Below, piece by piece: positions 26,838 to 41,057 of a stretch of 64,000 nucleotides of DNA. The DNA comes from Dickeya undicola. Its GTDB lineage: Bacteria; Pseudomonadota; Gammaproteobacteria; Enterobacterales; Enterobacteriaceae. The stretch covers positions 124,001 through 188,000 of the forward strand of contig NZ_JSYG01000008.1 in NCBI RefSeq assembly GCF_000784735.1. Reading direction: 5' to 3'. Below the pieces are notes generated by a model. The model did no database searches and was not told the DNA's origin. It worked only from the letters and a program-made list of their open reading frames with translations. The position numbers were made by a program, and so were the translations under genes. How positions within the stretch are numbered: position 1 is the first letter of the stretch; the number at the start of each line of letters is the position of its first letter.

Positions 26838-28190
26838 TTAACGCATGGTGACAAACTCTTCCGCCGCCGTTGGATGAATCGCCACGGTGTTGTCGAAGTC
26901 TTTTTTGGTCGCGCCCATCTTCACCGCCACCGCAAAACCTTGCAGGATTTCATCCATGCCGAAGCCGATGCCGTGTATACCAACGATTTTCTCTTCCGGC
27001 CCTACGCATACCAGCTTCATGCGGCACGGCTGACGGTGCTGCGTCACCGCGGTGTACATGGCGGTAAAAGCCGATTTGTAGACTTTCACCTGTTCATCGC
27101 CGTACTGCTCACGCGCCTGCGGCTCGGTCAACCCGACGGTGCCGATCGGCGGATGGCTGAACACCACGGTCGGAATGTTACTGTAATCCAGATGCTCGTC
27201 CGGCTTGTTATTGAACAACCGTTCAGACAGACGACGCCCCGCCGCCACCGCAACTGGCGTCAGTTCAACGGCACCGGTGTTGTCACCCACCGCGTAAATG
27301 CCCGGTACATTGGTGTTCTGGAACTTATCCACCACGATGTAGCCTTTGCTGTTAAGCTTCACGCCCGCTGCGTCCAGATTGATATTATCGTTCGCCGGTT
27401 CGCGGCCGATCGCCCAAATCAGGCAATCTACGGTTTGCTCATGCCCGTTTTCCAGTTGCAGCGTCAGGCTGCCGTCGGCATTTTTCACCACCGCGTTGGG
27501 AATGGACTCGGTATGCAGCGCCGGGCCTTCGGTATTCATCACTTCTACCAGGGTGTCTACAATCAGTGGGTCGAACTGGCGCAACGGCGCGTGCTTGCGC
27601 ACAAACAGGTGAACATCGGAGCCGAGCGCGTTCAGCACACCGGCGATTTCCACCGCGATATAACCAGCACCGACCACCGCCACCCGCTTCGGCAAGGCGG
27701 TCAGTTCAAAGAAACCATCGGAATCAATGCCATATTCCGCTCCAGGAATCGCCGGGCGCGTCGGCCGACCGCCGGTGGCGATCAGGATATGGTCGGCGGT
27801 GATGCGCTCGCCATTCACTTCCACCGTTTTCGCATCCACGAAACGGGCAAAGCCCTGAATCACCTCGACCTGATTTTTCCCCAGCACGTTATTGTAGGAC
27901 TGATGGATACGGTCAATGTAGGCGCTGCGGTTTTTCAGCAACGTATCCCAGTTGAACTGATTGACGGTAACATCAAAGCCATAATCCGGCCCGTATTGAT
28001 GAATGGCTTCGGCAATCTGAGCGGCGTGCCACATCACCTTCTTCGGTACACACCCGACATTGACGCAGGTGCCGCCCAGGTGTTTGGCTTCAATCAGCGC
28101 ACATTTCTTTCCATACATGGCCGCACGGTTGATGGAGGCAATGCCACCGCTGCCGCCACCAATGGCGAGATAGTCATAATGTCTGGTCAT
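26838..28190 (-). CDS. gor: Glutathione-disulfide reductase
   Basis: A 450-residue FAD/NADPH flavoenzyme that reduces oxidised glutathione in the cytoplasm. The FAD-binding GGGSGGIAS is at residue 10, the redox disulfide is [13 protein letters not shown], and the NADPH site is [14 protein letters not shown]. The C-terminal active-site histidine is in [15 protein letters not shown]. Length equals E. coli Gor. The ATG at 28190 ([12 protein letters not shown]) has GGAG five bases upstream; the extension to 28220 is not conserved. Confidence 0.96.
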   Translation of the reverse strand: MTRHYDYLAIGGGSGGIASINRAAMYGKKCALIEAKHLGGTCVNVGCVPKKVMWHAAQIAEAIHQYGPDYGFDVTVNQFNWDTLLKNRSAYIDRIHQSYNNVLGKNQVEVIQGFARFVDAKTVEVNGERITADHILIATGGRPTRPAIPGAEYGIDSDGFFELTALPKRVAVVGAGYIAVEIAGVLNALGSDVHLFVRKHAPLRQFDPLIVDTLVEVMNTEGPALHTESIPNAVVKNADGSLTLQLENGHEQTVDCLIWAIGREPANDNINLDAAGVKLNSKGYIVVDKFQNTNVPGIYAVGDNTGAVELTPVAVAAGRRLSERLFNNKPDEHLDYSNIPTVVFSHPPIGTVGLTEPQAREQYGDEQVKVYKSAFTAMYTAVTQHRQPCRMKLVCVGPEEKIVGIHGIGFGMDEILQGFAVAVKMGATKKDFDNTVAIHPTAAEEFVTMR

Positions 28191-28292
28191 CAGGGCTCCA
28201 CACTTGCTTTCGATAAACATTCAATAAAAGTAAACAGACCGTATCCCGTCGGCACATCGATATTGGCGCTGATGGCGGAATACGGTTCACAG

Positions 28293-28365
28293 TGTAACGC
28301 CGACGAAAAAATGTAACGCCAGCGAAAAATGTCATGCTGGGGAAAAGTGTAACGCCAGCGATCGG
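28293..28365. repeat. Four imperfect 18-bp direct repeats, gor / rbn spacer
   Basis: Units start at 28293, 28312, 28330 and 28348, with consensus TGTAACGCCAGCGAAAAA. The third unit is the most diverged (TGTCATGCTGGGGAAAAG). They occupy the middle of the 302-bp divergent gor/rbn spacer. Nothing else is recognised in that spacer. Confidence 0.8.
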
Positions 28366-28492
28366 TATCCGGCAAAGACAGAAAGCGGGATTGTATGAAG
28401 AAATGCGTAGCGGTTCGCAACGGTTTTGAAAATCGGTGCGATAGGTAAAATGACACGATGCTAAAAAAACAGGTTAACTTTCGGAGCGTTGC

Positions 28493-29407
28493 ATGGAACT
28501 GATTTTTCTCGGCACCAGCGCGGGCGTGCCCACCAAAGAGCGTAATGTCACCAGCATCGCGCTCGATCTGCACGGTATTCGCCCGGCGTTCTGGCTGTTT
28601 GACTGCGGTGAAGGCACCCAGCACCAAATTCTGCGCACCCCAGTCAAACCCGGCAAACTGGAGAAGATTTTTATCACCCATCTGCACGGCGACCATCTGT
28701 TCGGGCTGCCCGGCCTGCTCTGCTCGCGCTCCATGGCGGGCATAGAGACGCCGCTGACGCTTTACGGCCCGGCCGGGCTGAAAACCTTCGTCGAAACCGC
28801 ACTGGCGATGAGCGGCTCCCGGCTCACTTATCCGCTGGACATCGTGGAAATCGCTCCCGGTATCGTGTTTGAAGACCACCAGTTACGGGTGACGGCGCAT
28901 GAGCTGTCGCACACCCTGTATTGCCTGGGATATCGGATTGAGGAACGCCCCAAGCCGGGTCCACTGGACGTGGATAAACTGGCGGCGGAGGGCGTTAAAC
29001 CCGGTGCCTATTTCCAGCAGTTGAAACGTGGGGAAACGGTAACGCTGGATGACGGGCGGGTGCTGAACGGCTGGAATTACGTCGGCCCCGGACTGCCGGG
29101 CAAGTCACTGGCGGTCTTCGGTGATACCCGCCCGACGCCGGAAGCGCTCAAATTAGCGGCCGGGGTCGATGTCATGGTGCACGAAGCCACAGTGGAAGGG
29201 GCAATGGCGGAACGCGCCAACGAACGCGGCCACTCCACCACCTTGCAAACCGCCGCCACCGCGCGAGACGCCGGGGCGAAGCGGTTGATTATCACCCATT
29301 TCAGCGCCCGCTACGGCCAGGCGGACCTGGAACGGCTGCGTCAGGAGTGTCAGACGCTGTTTCCAGCCACCGACGTTGCCACAGATTTGGCTACCTTTCG
29401 GATATAA
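28493..29407 (+). CDS. rbn: Ribonuclease BN / RNase Z
   Basis: A 304-residue metallo-beta-lactamase-fold tRNA 3'-processing nuclease (ElaC). The zinc motif [15 protein letters not shown] is near residue 62, and [21 protein letters not shown] is the typical start. [22 protein letters not shown] and IITHFSARY carry further zinc ligands and conserved loops. In the cytoplasm it trims tRNA precursors. ATG at 28493, divergent from gor. Confidence 0.95.
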   Translation: MELIFLGTSAGVPTKERNVTSIALDLHGIRPAFWLFDCGEGTQHQILRTPVKPGKLEKIFITHLHGDHLFGLPGLLCSRSMAGIETPLTLYGPAGLKTFVETALAMSGSRLTYPLDIVEIAPGIVFEDHQLRVTAHELSHTLYCLGYRIEERPKPGPLDVDKLAAEGVKPGAYFQQLKRGETVTLDDGRVLNGWNYVGPGLPGKSLAVFGDTRPTPEALKLAAGVDVMVHEATVEGAMAERANERGHSTTLQTAATARDAGAKRLIITHFSARYGQADLERLRQECQTLFPATDVATDLATFRI

Positions 29408-29434
29408 CGCGGCGTCGCTACAGGTAGCCGGGTG

Positions 29435-29462
29435 CTTACTCCGGTACGACTTACTCCGGTAC
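29435..29462. repeat. 13-bp duplication at the rlmJ 3' end
   Basis: CTTACTCCGGTAC appears at 29435-29447 and again at 29450-29462. The second copy encodes the last codons and stop of rlmJ, so the first is a duplicated gene end. Confidence 0.7.
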
Positions 29463-30293
29463 TACCCATTCGACACGCGTGTGGCCTGTACCGCCGGGCA
29501 CCAGCGCCTGGTGTAGCCACGGCAGCACGCTTTTCATCTGGGCTTCCAGTTTCCACGGCGGATTAATAACGATCATGCCGGAGGCGGTCATACCGTGACG
29601 ATCGCTGTCTGGCAGCACCGCCAGCTCGATTTGCAGAATACGGCGGATACCGGTGTCTTCCAGGTCTTTGAGCAGGCGTTTGATATGCTGACGCAGCACC
29701 ACCGGATACCACAGCGCGAACACGCCGGTAGCAAAGCGGCGATAGCCTTCCTGAATGCCTTTCACCACCGCCTGATAATCGGTTTTCAATTCATAAGGCG
29801 GGTCGATCAGAATCAGCCCACGACGTGACAGCGGCGGCAACTGGGCTTTCAGCTGCTGGTAGCCGTCCTCGCGCACCACACGCGCCCGGTCGTCACGCAG
29901 AAATTCCTGACGCAACAACGGGAAGTCGCTGGGGTGCAGCTCGGTGAGATGGATTTTGTCCTGCTCGCGCAGCAACTGACGGGCAATCAGCGGTGAGCCG
30001 GGGTAATAACGCAGCTTGTCGCCGGAATTATAGGAGCGCACCACTTGCATGTACGGCTCCAGCTCCTCTGGAATATCGTCCCGCTGCCAGATACGGCCAA
30101 TGCCGTCGAGGTATTCGCCGGTGCGCTCGGCGTGTTCGCTCTGTAACTGATAACGGCCCGCGCCGGAATGCGTATCCAGATACAGGAACGGTTTGTCCTT
30201 TTCTTTCAGCGCATTAATGATCAGGCTCTGGACAGTGTGCTTCAACACGTCGGCATGATTGCCGGCATGAAAACTGTGGCGATAACTCAGCAT
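29451..30293 (-). CDS. rlmJ: 23S rRNA (adenine(2030)-N(6))-methyltransferase
   Basis: A 280-residue SAM-dependent methyltransferase that modifies A2030 of 23S rRNA. The start MLSYRHSFHAGNHADVLKH, the SAM-site DTHSGAGRYQL and the catalytic IDPPYELKTDY are all present and follow E. coli RlmJ closely to the terminal VPE. The ATG at 30293 is the conserved start; the preceding seven codons are not. It is convergent with rbn and monocistronic. Confidence 0.95.
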   Translation of the reverse strand: MLSYRHSFHAGNHADVLKHTVQSLIINALKEKDKPFLYLDTHSGAGRYQLQSEHAERTGEYLDGIGRIWQRDDIPEELEPYMQVVRSYNSGDKLRYYPGSPLIARQLLREQDKIHLTELHPSDFPLLRQEFLRDDRARVVREDGYQQLKAQLPPLSRRGLILIDPPYELKTDYQAVVKGIQEGYRRFATGVFALWYPVVLRQHIKRLLKDLEDTGIRRILQIELAVLPDSDRHGMTASGMIVINPPWKLEAQMKSVLPWLHQALVPGGTGHTRVEWVVPE

Positions 30294-30479
30294 AAAGTGT
30301 GGATTTCCGGTCAATGAGGGCGCGTTTGCCGCTAATCGCCATAGTATAAACGGTTAGCGCCACAAAATACCCCACAATCACCTCTATCCACCTCGGGGGA
30401 GTTCAATAACTCACCTTTTTCAACCCGCCCTTTTCGTTATATAATATTTTATATATCGTATATTCTGGATACGACGCTC

Positions 30480-30764
30480 ATGAAAAACCACTTTGGCGAC
30501 GGTATTCTGGCTGGGTTGCAAGCCTCCACGCCGCAATCGATGAGTGATATCCGTCATTACTGCGACGATTATCGCCGCGGCTATGTCTGTGGCTACGCGC
30601 ATCAACGGGCTTCGCAAAGAGGCAGGCAACAAGCGGCGTTCGAAGCCGGGCAGTTGTGCCGCCGTTACGGGCTGATGCGTGATATCGTGGCGGAGTTCTT
30701 TTCCGATGTCAGCAACCCGTCGCTGATAGCCTGGTTTTACGCCGGTTACGATCAATCATCCTGA
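30480..30764 (+). CDS. yghW: DUF2623 protein YghW
   Basis: A 94-residue soluble protein similar to E. coli YghW: NHFGDGILAGLQA at the start, CDDYRRGYVCGYAHQ in the middle, then EAGQLCRRYGL and a terminal SLIAWFYAGY. No function is known. The upstream region is extremely AT-rich and contains a perfect TATAAT at 30440-30445. It stands alone between rlmJ and prlC. Confidence 0.82.
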   Translation: MKNHFGDGILAGLQASTPQSMSDIRHYCDDYRRGYVCGYAHQRASQRGRQQAAFEAGQLCRRYGLMRDIVAEFFSDVSNPSLIAWFYAGYDQSS

Positions 30765-30890
30765 ACGTCGGCGCACCAGCGTTGATCAGCGTTTTTCCGG
30801 TCAGCCTTGGCCTGTTGTGCCCTTTACCATTGATTTTCCCTTCATTACCCCCCATGTTAAGTCATCATCAACAGATTTCAGGACTGTGCC

Positions 30891-32933
30891 ATGACCAATC
30901 CATTGCTTGCCTCCTTTACCCTGCCGCCGTTCTCCCAGATTCAGATTGAACACATCCTCCCTGCCGTGCAGGCGGCGCTGGACGACTGCCGTCAGACTGT
31001 CGAGCGCGTGGTGGCGCAGCCGGGTCCGTTCACCTGGGATAACCTGTGTCAGCCACTGGCGGAAAGTGATGATCGGCTGGGGCGGATTTTCTCGCCGGTT
31101 AGTCACCTGAATTCGGTTAAAAACAGTCCGGAGCTGCGCGGTGCTTACGAACAATGCCTGCCGCTGCTGTCTGAATATGGCACCTGGGTAGGCCAGCACG
31201 CCGGGTTGTACCGCGCCTACCGCGACCTGCGCGATGGCGAGCATTACGCCAACCTGAGCGTGGCGCAGAAAAAAGCGGTGGATAACGCCCTGCGAGACTT
31301 CGAACTGTCCGGGATTGCGCTGCCGCCGGAACAACAAAAACGCTACGGCGACATCGCCTCCCGTTTGTCCGAACTGGGTTCGCAGTTCAGCAACAACGTG
31401 CTGGACGCCACCATGGGCTGGACCAAGCTGGTCACCGACATCAACGAGCTGAGCGGTATGCCGGAAAGCGCGCTGGCGGCTGCCAAAGCGCTGGCGGAGG
31501 CCAAAGAGCAACAAGGCTGGCTGCTGACGCTGGATATCCCAAGCTACCTGCCGGTGATGACCTACTGTTCCAATCAGGCGCTGCGCGAAGAGATGTACCG
31601 CGCCTACGTGACCCGCGCGTCTGAGCAAGGCCCGAACGCCGGTAAGTGGGACAACAGCGAGGTGATGGCACAAACACTGGCGTTGCGTCATGAACTGGCG
31701 CAGTTGCTGGGTTTTGCGAGTTTCGCCGACAAGTCGCTGGCCACCAAGATGGCGGAAAACCCGCAGCAGGTACTGGATTTTCTGACCGACCTGGCCAAAC
31801 GTGCCCGTCCGCAAGGGGAGCAGGAACTGTCACAACTGCGCGCGTTCGCCAAACAACACTTTGGTGTTGATGAACTGAACCCGTGGGACATCACCTACTA
31901 CGCCGAACAACAGAAACAGCACCTGTATTCCATCAGCGATGAATTGCTGCGTCCTTACTTCCCGGAACCGCGCGTACTGGAAGGGCTGTTCGAAGTGGTG
32001 AAACGTATTTACGGCATCACCGCCAAAGAGCGCCAGGGTGTCGACGTCTGGCATCCGGAAGTGCGTTTCTTCGACTTATTTAACGAAGGCGGCGAATTGC
32101 TGGGCAGCTTCTACCTTGATCTGTACGCCCGCGAACACAAACGCGGCGGTGCCTGGATGGATGACTGCGTTGGCCGCCTGCGCAAAGCCGACGGTGAGCT
32201 GCAAAAACCGGTGGCGTACCTGACCTGTAACTTTAACCGCCCGGTCAACGGCAAACCGGCGCTGTTTACCCACGATGAAGTCACCACGCTGTTTCACGAA
32301 TTCGGTCACGGGTTGCACCATATGCTGACCCGTATCGATACCGCCGGGGTTTCCGGTATCAACGGTGTGCCGTGGGATGCCGTCGAACTGCCGAGCCAGT
32401 TTATGGAAAACTGGTGCTGGGAGCCGGACGCGCTGGCGTTCATTTCCGGCCATTACGAAACCGGCGAACCACTGCCACAGGAAATGCTGGATAAGATGCT
32501 GGCTGCCAAGAATTATCAGGCGGCATTGTTCATCCTGCGCCAGTTGGAGTTCGGCCTGTTCGATTTCCGTCTGCACGCGGGGTATGACCCGGCTAAAGGC
32601 GCGCGCGTGTTGGAAACGCTGGCAGAGGTGAAAGCGCAGGTTTCCGTGGTGAAAAGCCCGGAGTGGAACCGCTTCCCGCACTCCTTCAGCCATATCTTCG
32701 CGGGTGGTTATGCCGCAGGTTACTACAGCTACCTGTGGGCCGACGTGCTGGCGGCCGACGCCTTCTCCCGTTTTGAAGAAGAAGGTATTTTTAACCGCGA
32801 CACCGGCTTGTCATTCCTGGAAAACATCCTGTCCCGTGGCGGTTCCGAAGCGCCGATGACGCTGTTCAAACGCTTCCGCGGCCGTGAACCTAAGTTAGAC
32901 GCTATGCTGAAGCACTACGGCATTCAGGAATGA
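30891..32933 (+). CDS. prlC: Oligopeptidase A
   Basis: A 680-residue M3-family zinc metallopeptidase of the cytoplasm that degrades signal-peptide fragments and other oligopeptides. The zinc site His469-Glu470-X2-His473 ([13 protein letters not shown]) falls at the same positions as in E. coli, with the downstream glutamate in [34 protein letters not shown] is the C-terminal substrate loop. The last four bases overlap the rsmJ start (ATGA), so the two genes are coupled. Confidence 0.97.
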   Translation: MTNPLLASFTLPPFSQIQIEHILPAVQAALDDCRQTVERVVAQPGPFTWDNLCQPLAESDDRLGRIFSPVSHLNSVKNSPELRGAYEQCLPLLSEYGTWVGQHAGLYRAYRDLRDGEHYANLSVAQKKAVDNALRDFELSGIALPPEQQKRYGDIASRLSELGSQFSNNVLDATMGWTKLVTDINELSGMPESALAAAKALAEAKEQQGWLLTLDIPSYLPVMTYCSNQALREEMYRAYVTRASEQGPNAGKWDNSEVMAQTLALRHELAQLLGFASFADKSLATKMAENPQQVLDFLTDLAKRARPQGEQELSQLRAFAKQHFGVDELNPWDITYYAEQQKQHLYSISDELLRPYFPEPRVLEGLFEVVKRIYGITAKERQGVDVWHPEVRFFDLFNEGGELLGSFYLDLYAREHKRGGAWMDDCVGRLRKADGELQKPVAYLTCNFNRPVNGKPALFTHDEVTTLFHEFGHGLHHMLTRIDTAGVSGINGVPWDAVELPSQFMENWCWEPDALAFISGHYETGEPLPQEMLDKMLAAKNYQAALFILRQLEFGLFDFRLHAGYDPAKGARVLETLAEVKAQVSVVKSPEWNRFPHSFSHIFAGGYAAGYYSYLWADVLAADAFSRFEEEGIFNRDTGLSFLENILSRGGSEAPMTLFKRFRGREPKLDAMLKHYGIQE

Positions 32934-33682
32934 GGATTGGTTTACTGACGCAAGCCGGTGCCGACCCCGAGGCGCTGGCGATACTGGCCCAGCGCTGGGG
33001 TCTGGAAGATGACCCCACGGCCTCGCTGGCGCTGATATTGACGCCGGAACGTCTGGAGCTGCGCAAACGCGATGAGCCCAAACTGGGTGCCATCTGCGTG
33101 GATTTCGCCTCCGGCGCGCTGGCACACCGTCGCCGCTTCGGCGGCGGACGCGGCGAAGCGGTCGCCAGGGCGGTCGGTATTAAAAAAGACTATCTGCCCG
33201 ATGTGGTGGACGCCACCGCTGGCCTCGGCCGCGACGCCTTTGTGCTGGCATCGCTCGGTTGCCGGGTGCGGATGGTGGAGCGTCACCCGGTGGTAGCGGC
33301 ACTGTTGGACGACGGCCTGCAACGCGGTTATCAGGACCCGGAAATCGGTAGCTGGCTGCGCGAGCGCCTGACGCTGGTGCACGCTTCCAGCATCGACGCG
33401 TTGGCCGCTATCACCCCACCGCCGGATGTGGTTTATCTTGACCCGATGTTTCCCCACCGCCAGAAAAGCGCCTTGGTGAAAAAGGAGATGCGGGTATTTC
33501 AGTCGCTGGTGGGTGCCGACGATGACGCCGACGCCTTGCTGGCACCGGCGCGCCGTCTGGCGAAAAAGCGGGTAGTGGTCAAACGCCCGGATTACGCGCC
33601 GCCACTTGCTGGCGTACCCGCTCAGTCGGCGCTGGAAACCAAAAGCCATCGGTTTGATTTTTATCTGCCACAGGCGGAGTGA
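32930..33682 (+). CDS. rsmJ: 16S rRNA (guanine(1516)-N(2))-methyltransferase
   Basis: A 250-residue SAM-dependent enzyme that methylates G1516 of 16S rRNA. Family markers: [16 protein letters not shown]-like segment (here [19 protein letters not shown]), [19 protein letters not shown] (SAM motif I) and [20 protein letters not shown] (catalytic motif). It overlaps prlC by four bases, the same prlC-rsmJ pair as in E. coli. Confidence 0.95.
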   Translation: MRIGLLTQAGADPEALAILAQRWGLEDDPTASLALILTPERLELRKRDEPKLGAICVDFASGALAHRRRFGGGRGEAVARAVGIKKDYLPDVVDATAGLGRDAFVLASLGCRVRMVERHPVVAALLDDGLQRGYQDPEIGSWLRERLTLVHASSIDALAAITPPPDVVYLDPMFPHRQKSALVKKEMRVFQSLVGADDDADALLAPARRLAKKRVVVKRPDYAPPLAGVPAQSALETKSHRFDFYLPQAE

Positions 33683-33860
33683 TCGTGGGTTCTGGTCGCA
33701 CGGTTAACAATAGCGGCCAGCGACCTTGTTTGTGACGACTGACGGCTGCCATCCTCTCGTATTAACGCTTCCCTGATTAAAAATAGACGGCTAACGGTTC
33801 TGGCGATATGTTAACCTTATTGCTCATCATTCCTGCGCACTAAGCCGTCAAACAATAATC

Positions 33861-35045
33861 ATGAAAATAAATAAGTTACCATTACTGGCACAGGTTTCTG
33901 CCGCTCACTGGGTGAGTCATTTTCATATGATGGTGCTGCCAGCGCTGATGCCGCTGATCTCCGCGCAGCGCGGCATCAGTTATGTGGAAATCGGCTTCGC
34001 CCTCGGCGTATTCAACGTCGTTTCCGCCATTGTGCAAACGCCGATCGGCTTTGCCGTCGACCGTATCGGGCCTCGCCGCACGCTGATCGCCGGGCTGACG
34101 CTGGGCAGTCTCAGTTTTCTGTCGCTCGGTCTGTTCACCAGCTACCCGTGGATGGTGATCGCCATGGCATTGGCCGGGTTAGCTAACGCGGTCTATCACC
34201 CGTCTGATTACGCGCTGTTGTCGCGCGGCATCGCCGAAAACCGCATGGGGCGCGCCTTCTCGGTCCACACCTTTTCCGGTTTTCTCGGCACCGCCGTCGC
34301 CCCTGCGGTTTTGCTGGCGGTCGCGTCTGTCACTAACATCGAGCTTGCCTTTGCGTTGTCCGGCGTGCTGGGGCTGTTGACGGTGCCGATGCTGCTGAGC
34401 GAACAAGCAACGCCGGTCACGACGGCGGCAGCCCATAAGGCGGGGTCGGCCGTTCACGTCAGTGTCTTCACCCTACCGGTCTTTGTCTTGCTGGTGCTGT
34501 TTATGCTGCTGAATCTCAGCACCAATTCGATTCAGAACTTCTCGGTTACCGCGCTGGTAAATGGTTACGGGATGCCGCTAACCGAAGCCAATGTGGCGTT
34601 AACCGCGTTTCTGTTTACCAGCGCTTTCGGCGTGCTGGCAGGAGGCTCACTGGCGGACAAAACCCGGCATCACGGGCTGGTTGCGACGGGTTCATTGGTG
34701 ATAACGGCGGTGTTGGTCGCCATTGTCGCGGTGTATCCACTGCCTTCGCTGGCGACTATCCTGATTCTGGGCATCGCAGGCTTTCTCTCCGGCATTATCG
34801 CTCCATCACGGGATATGCTGGTGCGCGCGATATCCCCCGCTGGCGCGGAAGGCCGGGTATTCGGCATCGTCACCACCGGTTTCAACATCGGCGGTGCGGT
34901 CGGCCCGGTCGCATTCGGCTGGCTATTGGATCAGGGCCATCCCTCCGCCATTTTCTGGTCGGCGGTAATTTTTATGGTGGTTACCGCCGTGATGGCGCTA
35001 GCGCAGGAACTGTACAGCACCCGGCAGCGGATACCGGCAATCTAA
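33861..35045 (+). CDS. MFS transporter (Fsr-like)
   Basis: A 394-residue twelve-helix permease. The N-terminal SAAHWVSHFHMMVLPALMPL and GLANAVYHPSDYALLSRGI resemble fosmidomycin-resistance/sugar-efflux MFS members; the loop 2-3 motif reads GFAVDRIGPRRTL. The substrate is unknown and probably a small molecule exported by proton antiport. The ribosome site before the ATG is weak. It is a single gene with 178 bp upstream. Confidence 0.85.
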   Translation: MKINKLPLLAQVSAAHWVSHFHMMVLPALMPLISAQRGISYVEIGFALGVFNVVSAIVQTPIGFAVDRIGPRRTLIAGLTLGSLSFLSLGLFTSYPWMVIAMALAGLANAVYHPSDYALLSRGIAENRMGRAFSVHTFSGFLGTAVAPAVLLAVASVTNIELAFALSGVLGLLTVPMLLSEQATPVTTAAAHKAGSAVHVSVFTLPVFVLLVLFMLLNLSTNSIQNFSVTALVNGYGMPLTEANVALTAFLFTSAFGVLAGGSLADKTRHHGLVATGSLVITAVLVAIVAVYPLPSLATILILGIAGFLSGIIAPSRDMLVRAISPAGAEGRVFGIVTTGFNIGGAVGPVAFGWLLDQGHPSAIFWSAVIFMVVTAVMALAQELYSTRQRIPAI

Positions 35046-35293
35046 TAGCGGAAGATTGCATCACTTTGAAAAAATGGCTTTTTTTTGCCAGTCCACTGAG
35101 ACTTGATTCACCAACTGGAGAATGGAAGCCCTATTTTTTCCAGCAACATGTATCTTGACGCATATACATAGAATTTTATTCGCATGTGCCATAAGATGGT
35201 GCATATATTGTCTACGTTTTAAGACTTATGCCTCCAGCGCCCCAATTTATACTCTATCGTATCGCACAGGCAAAAAATAAAGAGGAAGTACCG

Positions 35294-36157
35294 ATGACAG
35301 AGTTAGTAGAAAATCAACCAAGCAAGAATACTTTTAATCTTCGTGTCGTTCCCTGGTGGACGGATGGACTCTCGACCTTCCTCAATAATGTTTTTAAATG
35401 GTATCCTGCACTTATTGATCACCCGATGCAGGCGCTTGAATTTGGCGGTGGCAATTCAACATTTTACCTACTGGGCAAAGGCATAAACGTTGTCACGATC
35501 GAAAGCGATGATGCATACATAAAATTTCTGGTTGATGTATCCAATAGCATCGGATACAAGGCAACAAGCTGTGATGCCAAAGACTTCGACAAAAGCCAAT
35601 TCTCTAACTTCAATCTTATTGTGATAAAAGCATCCAGCATAGCTGAAACTGATGGCATTATTCATAAGACAAATTGGGATTTTATTATCGATGATGGTAT
35701 ATCCCGAAAAGAAGTTTTGCAGGAAATTCAAAATTCATCACTAAATACCATTATTATTCTCGACAACGTCGAATATTGCGCAAACTGGGGTCGTCTGGAT
35801 AGAAGCAGCGCTAAACCTGATCTCATTAAAGTCTACCGTGATATATTACGGGATAAAAACTGGCGTAACTATATTTTTGAAATGCCAGAAGGCCGTGGTG
35901 GCAGAGGAAGCGCGGATAAGACTGGTTGGGAATCACCGCATCGATGGTTATCCGCTATTTTATGGCCAACCGAACATTTATTTTCAGAACTGATGCTCTC
36001 AAATATCGGCATGCCGCTGGTTAATCCTCAAGGTATTGAGGATAAAGATATTGAGAGCCTGGGAGAGCGCTGCCCGTTTGACTGGAAAGAAATGAAATGG
36101 CTAAGTACTTCTTTCCCGGAAAAGCTAGATCTCAAGCTGGAAAGGAAATTCGATTAA
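35294..36157 (+). CDS. AT-rich orphan, methyltransferase-like fold
   Basis: I do not recognise a named family. The 287-residue product has a Rossmann-type glycine loop ALEFGGGNSTFYLLGKG followed by VVTIESDDAYIKF (acidic end of strand 2), then WDFIIDDGISRKEV and NTIIILDNVEY, the order of motifs in class I SAM methyltransferases. The C-terminal third (GWESPHRWLSAILWPTEHL) is unique to it. Codon use and base composition are much more AT-rich than the flanks, suggesting acquisition. AGAGGAAG precedes the ATG at 35294; the extension to 35228 is unsupported. A strong terminator follows. Confidence 0.7.
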   Translation: MTELVENQPSKNTFNLRVVPWWTDGLSTFLNNVFKWYPALIDHPMQALEFGGGNSTFYLLGKGINVVTIESDDAYIKFLVDVSNSIGYKATSCDAKDFDKSQFSNFNLIVIKASSIAETDGIIHKTNWDFIIDDGISRKEVLQEIQNSSLNTIIILDNVEYCANWGRLDRSSAKPDLIKVYRDILRDKNWRNYIFEMPEGRGGRGSADKTGWESPHRWLSAILWPTEHLFSELMLSNIGMPLVNPQGIEDKDIESLGERCPFDWKEMKWLSTSFPEKLDLKLERKFD

Positions 36158-36162
36158 ATTAG

Positions 36163-36186
36163 AAGTGGCTGTACAAACAGCCACTT
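36163..36186 (+). terminator. Terminator of the AT-rich orphan
   Basis: Ten-base perfect stem AAGTGGCTGT / ACAGCCACTT with a four-base loop, followed by TATTTC, six bases after the stop codon. Confidence 0.8.
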
Positions 36187-36240
36187 TATTTCAAAAAATG
36201 AAACCAGCACAACTATCTCTTACAAAGCTCATATCTGAAA

Positions 36241-36268
36241 AAAAACCCTGTGCGACGACAGGGTTTTT
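36241..36268. terminator. Bidirectional terminator, gyrB end
   Basis: AAAAACCCTG (36241-36250) pairs with CAGGGTTTTT (36259-36268). The A/T-rich flanks give a T run on both strands, so it ends gyrB and backs up the orphan terminator. Confidence 0.85.
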
Positions 36269-36285
36269 ACCATCACGAGTTTCTA

Positions 36286-39800
<3,515 letters not shown>

Positions 39801-39890
39801 GTTACAACCATTCTGCTTGATTTCTTGCCCATGCCGGACGTTTTCGCACGCTCACGCCACCATCCCGATAACGCTCTAATCCCGATAACA

Positions 39891-39918
39891 ACACGCCGCA
39901 CCTGATGGCGCGGCGTGT
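39891..39918 (-). other. Hairpin between dnaN and recF
   Basis: ACACGCCG (39891-39898) pairs with CGGCGTGT (39911-39918), with a 12-base loop. It has no T run and may attenuate or process the dnaN-recF transcript. Confidence 0.4.
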
Positions 39919-39952
39919 GAAAACGGGCAAAAGCGGACGCCCATCGTAGAGA

Positions 39953-41053
39953 TTACAGACGCATCGGCATGACCACGTAGGCCGCCGCCTGACTGGCTGC
40001 ATCCTCGATCTGGACGCTGGACACCGAATCGGTCAGCAGCAGACGCACGTCTTCACATTTCAGCGCGTTGAGCACATCCAGCACGTAGCTGACGTTAAAG
40101 CCAATTTCCATCTCCGTGCCGCCGTATTCCACATCCAGAATCTCTTCCGCCTCTTCCTGTTCCGGGTTGTTGGCGGTGATCCGCAACTGGTTCTGGTTCA
40201 GGTACAGCCGCACACCGCGGAATTTTTCGTTCGACAAAATAGCCGCACGGGAGAACGCCTGACGCAGCAGGTCGCAGCTCGCTTCCAGCGTCTTGTCCGG
40301 GTTTTTCGGTAGCACGCGGCGGTAATCTGGGAAGCGGCCATCCACCAGTTTGGAGGTAAAGATAAAGTCGCCGACATGGGCGCGGATATTATTGCTGCCG
40401 ATTTGCAGTTGCAGCGGCGTATCGCCGCCATCCAGCAGACGCACCAGTTCCATCACCCCTTTACGCGGCACGATCACCGAATGCGACGGCAGCGACTGCC
40501 CGACCGGCATGGCGCAAACCGCCAGACGGTGGCCATCGGTCGCCACAGTGCGCAGCTCTTCGCCGCCGGTTTCAAACAACATACCGTTGAGGTAGTAACG
40601 CACATCCTGATGGGCCATCGAGAATTGCGTGGCTTCGATCAGGCGTTTCAGCGTCGCCTGTGGCAAGGTGAATTCCACCTCACTCTGCCAGTCGTCCAGG
40701 TTGGGAAAATCCGCCGCAGGCAGCGTGGACAGAGAGAAGCGGCTACGCCCGGAGCGTACCAGCATCCGATCCCCTTCCAGGGTGACGGAAATCTCCGCAC
40801 CGTCCGGCAGGCCACGGCAAATATCGAACAGCTTGCGGGCCGGAACGGTAGTCGCACCCGGCTCATGGGGTTGTGTCAGCGCCAGATGCGCCACCATCTC
40901 CATTTCCAGATCAGTACCGGTCAGCGATAACCGGCCTTCGCTAACCTGCAACAGCAAGTTGCCCAGAATCGGCAACGTCGGTCGCCCACCCAGTGGGCTG
41001 CTGACCTGTTGCAACGGTTTTAACAGATGCTCACGCTCAACGATAAATTTCAT
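39953..41053 (-). CDS. dnaN: DNA polymerase III sliding clamp (beta)
   Basis: The 366-residue beta clamp, three repeats of the clamp fold, dimerising into the ring that tethers Pol III. MKFIVEREHLLKPLQQVSSPLGGRPTLPILGN at the start (split by the conserved LGGRPTLPIL) and AAYVVMPMRL at the end, including the protein-binding pocket, match E. coli. It starts four bases after the dnaA stop. Confidence 0.98.
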   Translation of the reverse strand: MKFIVEREHLLKPLQQVSSPLGGRPTLPILGNLLLQVSEGRLSLTGTDLEMEMVAHLALTQPHEPGATTVPARKLFDICRGLPDGAEISVTLEGDRMLVRSGRSRFSLSTLPAADFPNLDDWQSEVEFTLPQATLKRLIEATQFSMAHQDVRYYLNGMLFETGGEELRTVATDGHRLAVCAMPVGQSLPSHSVIVPRKGVMELVRLLDGGDTPLQLQIGSNNIRAHVGDFIFTSKLVDGRFPDYRRVLPKNPDKTLEASCDLLRQAFSRAAILSNEKFRGVRLYLNQNQLRITANNPEQEEAEEILDVEYGGTEMEIGFNVSYVLDVLNALKCEDVRLLLTDSVSSVQIEDAASQAAAYVVMPMRL

Positions 41054-41057
41054 GATG

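Noticed and set aside
26787-28316. 509-codon open frame antisense to gor
   Set aside because: It is the exact shadow of a GC-rich gene, has no ribosome site or family resemblance, and gor on the other strand is certain.
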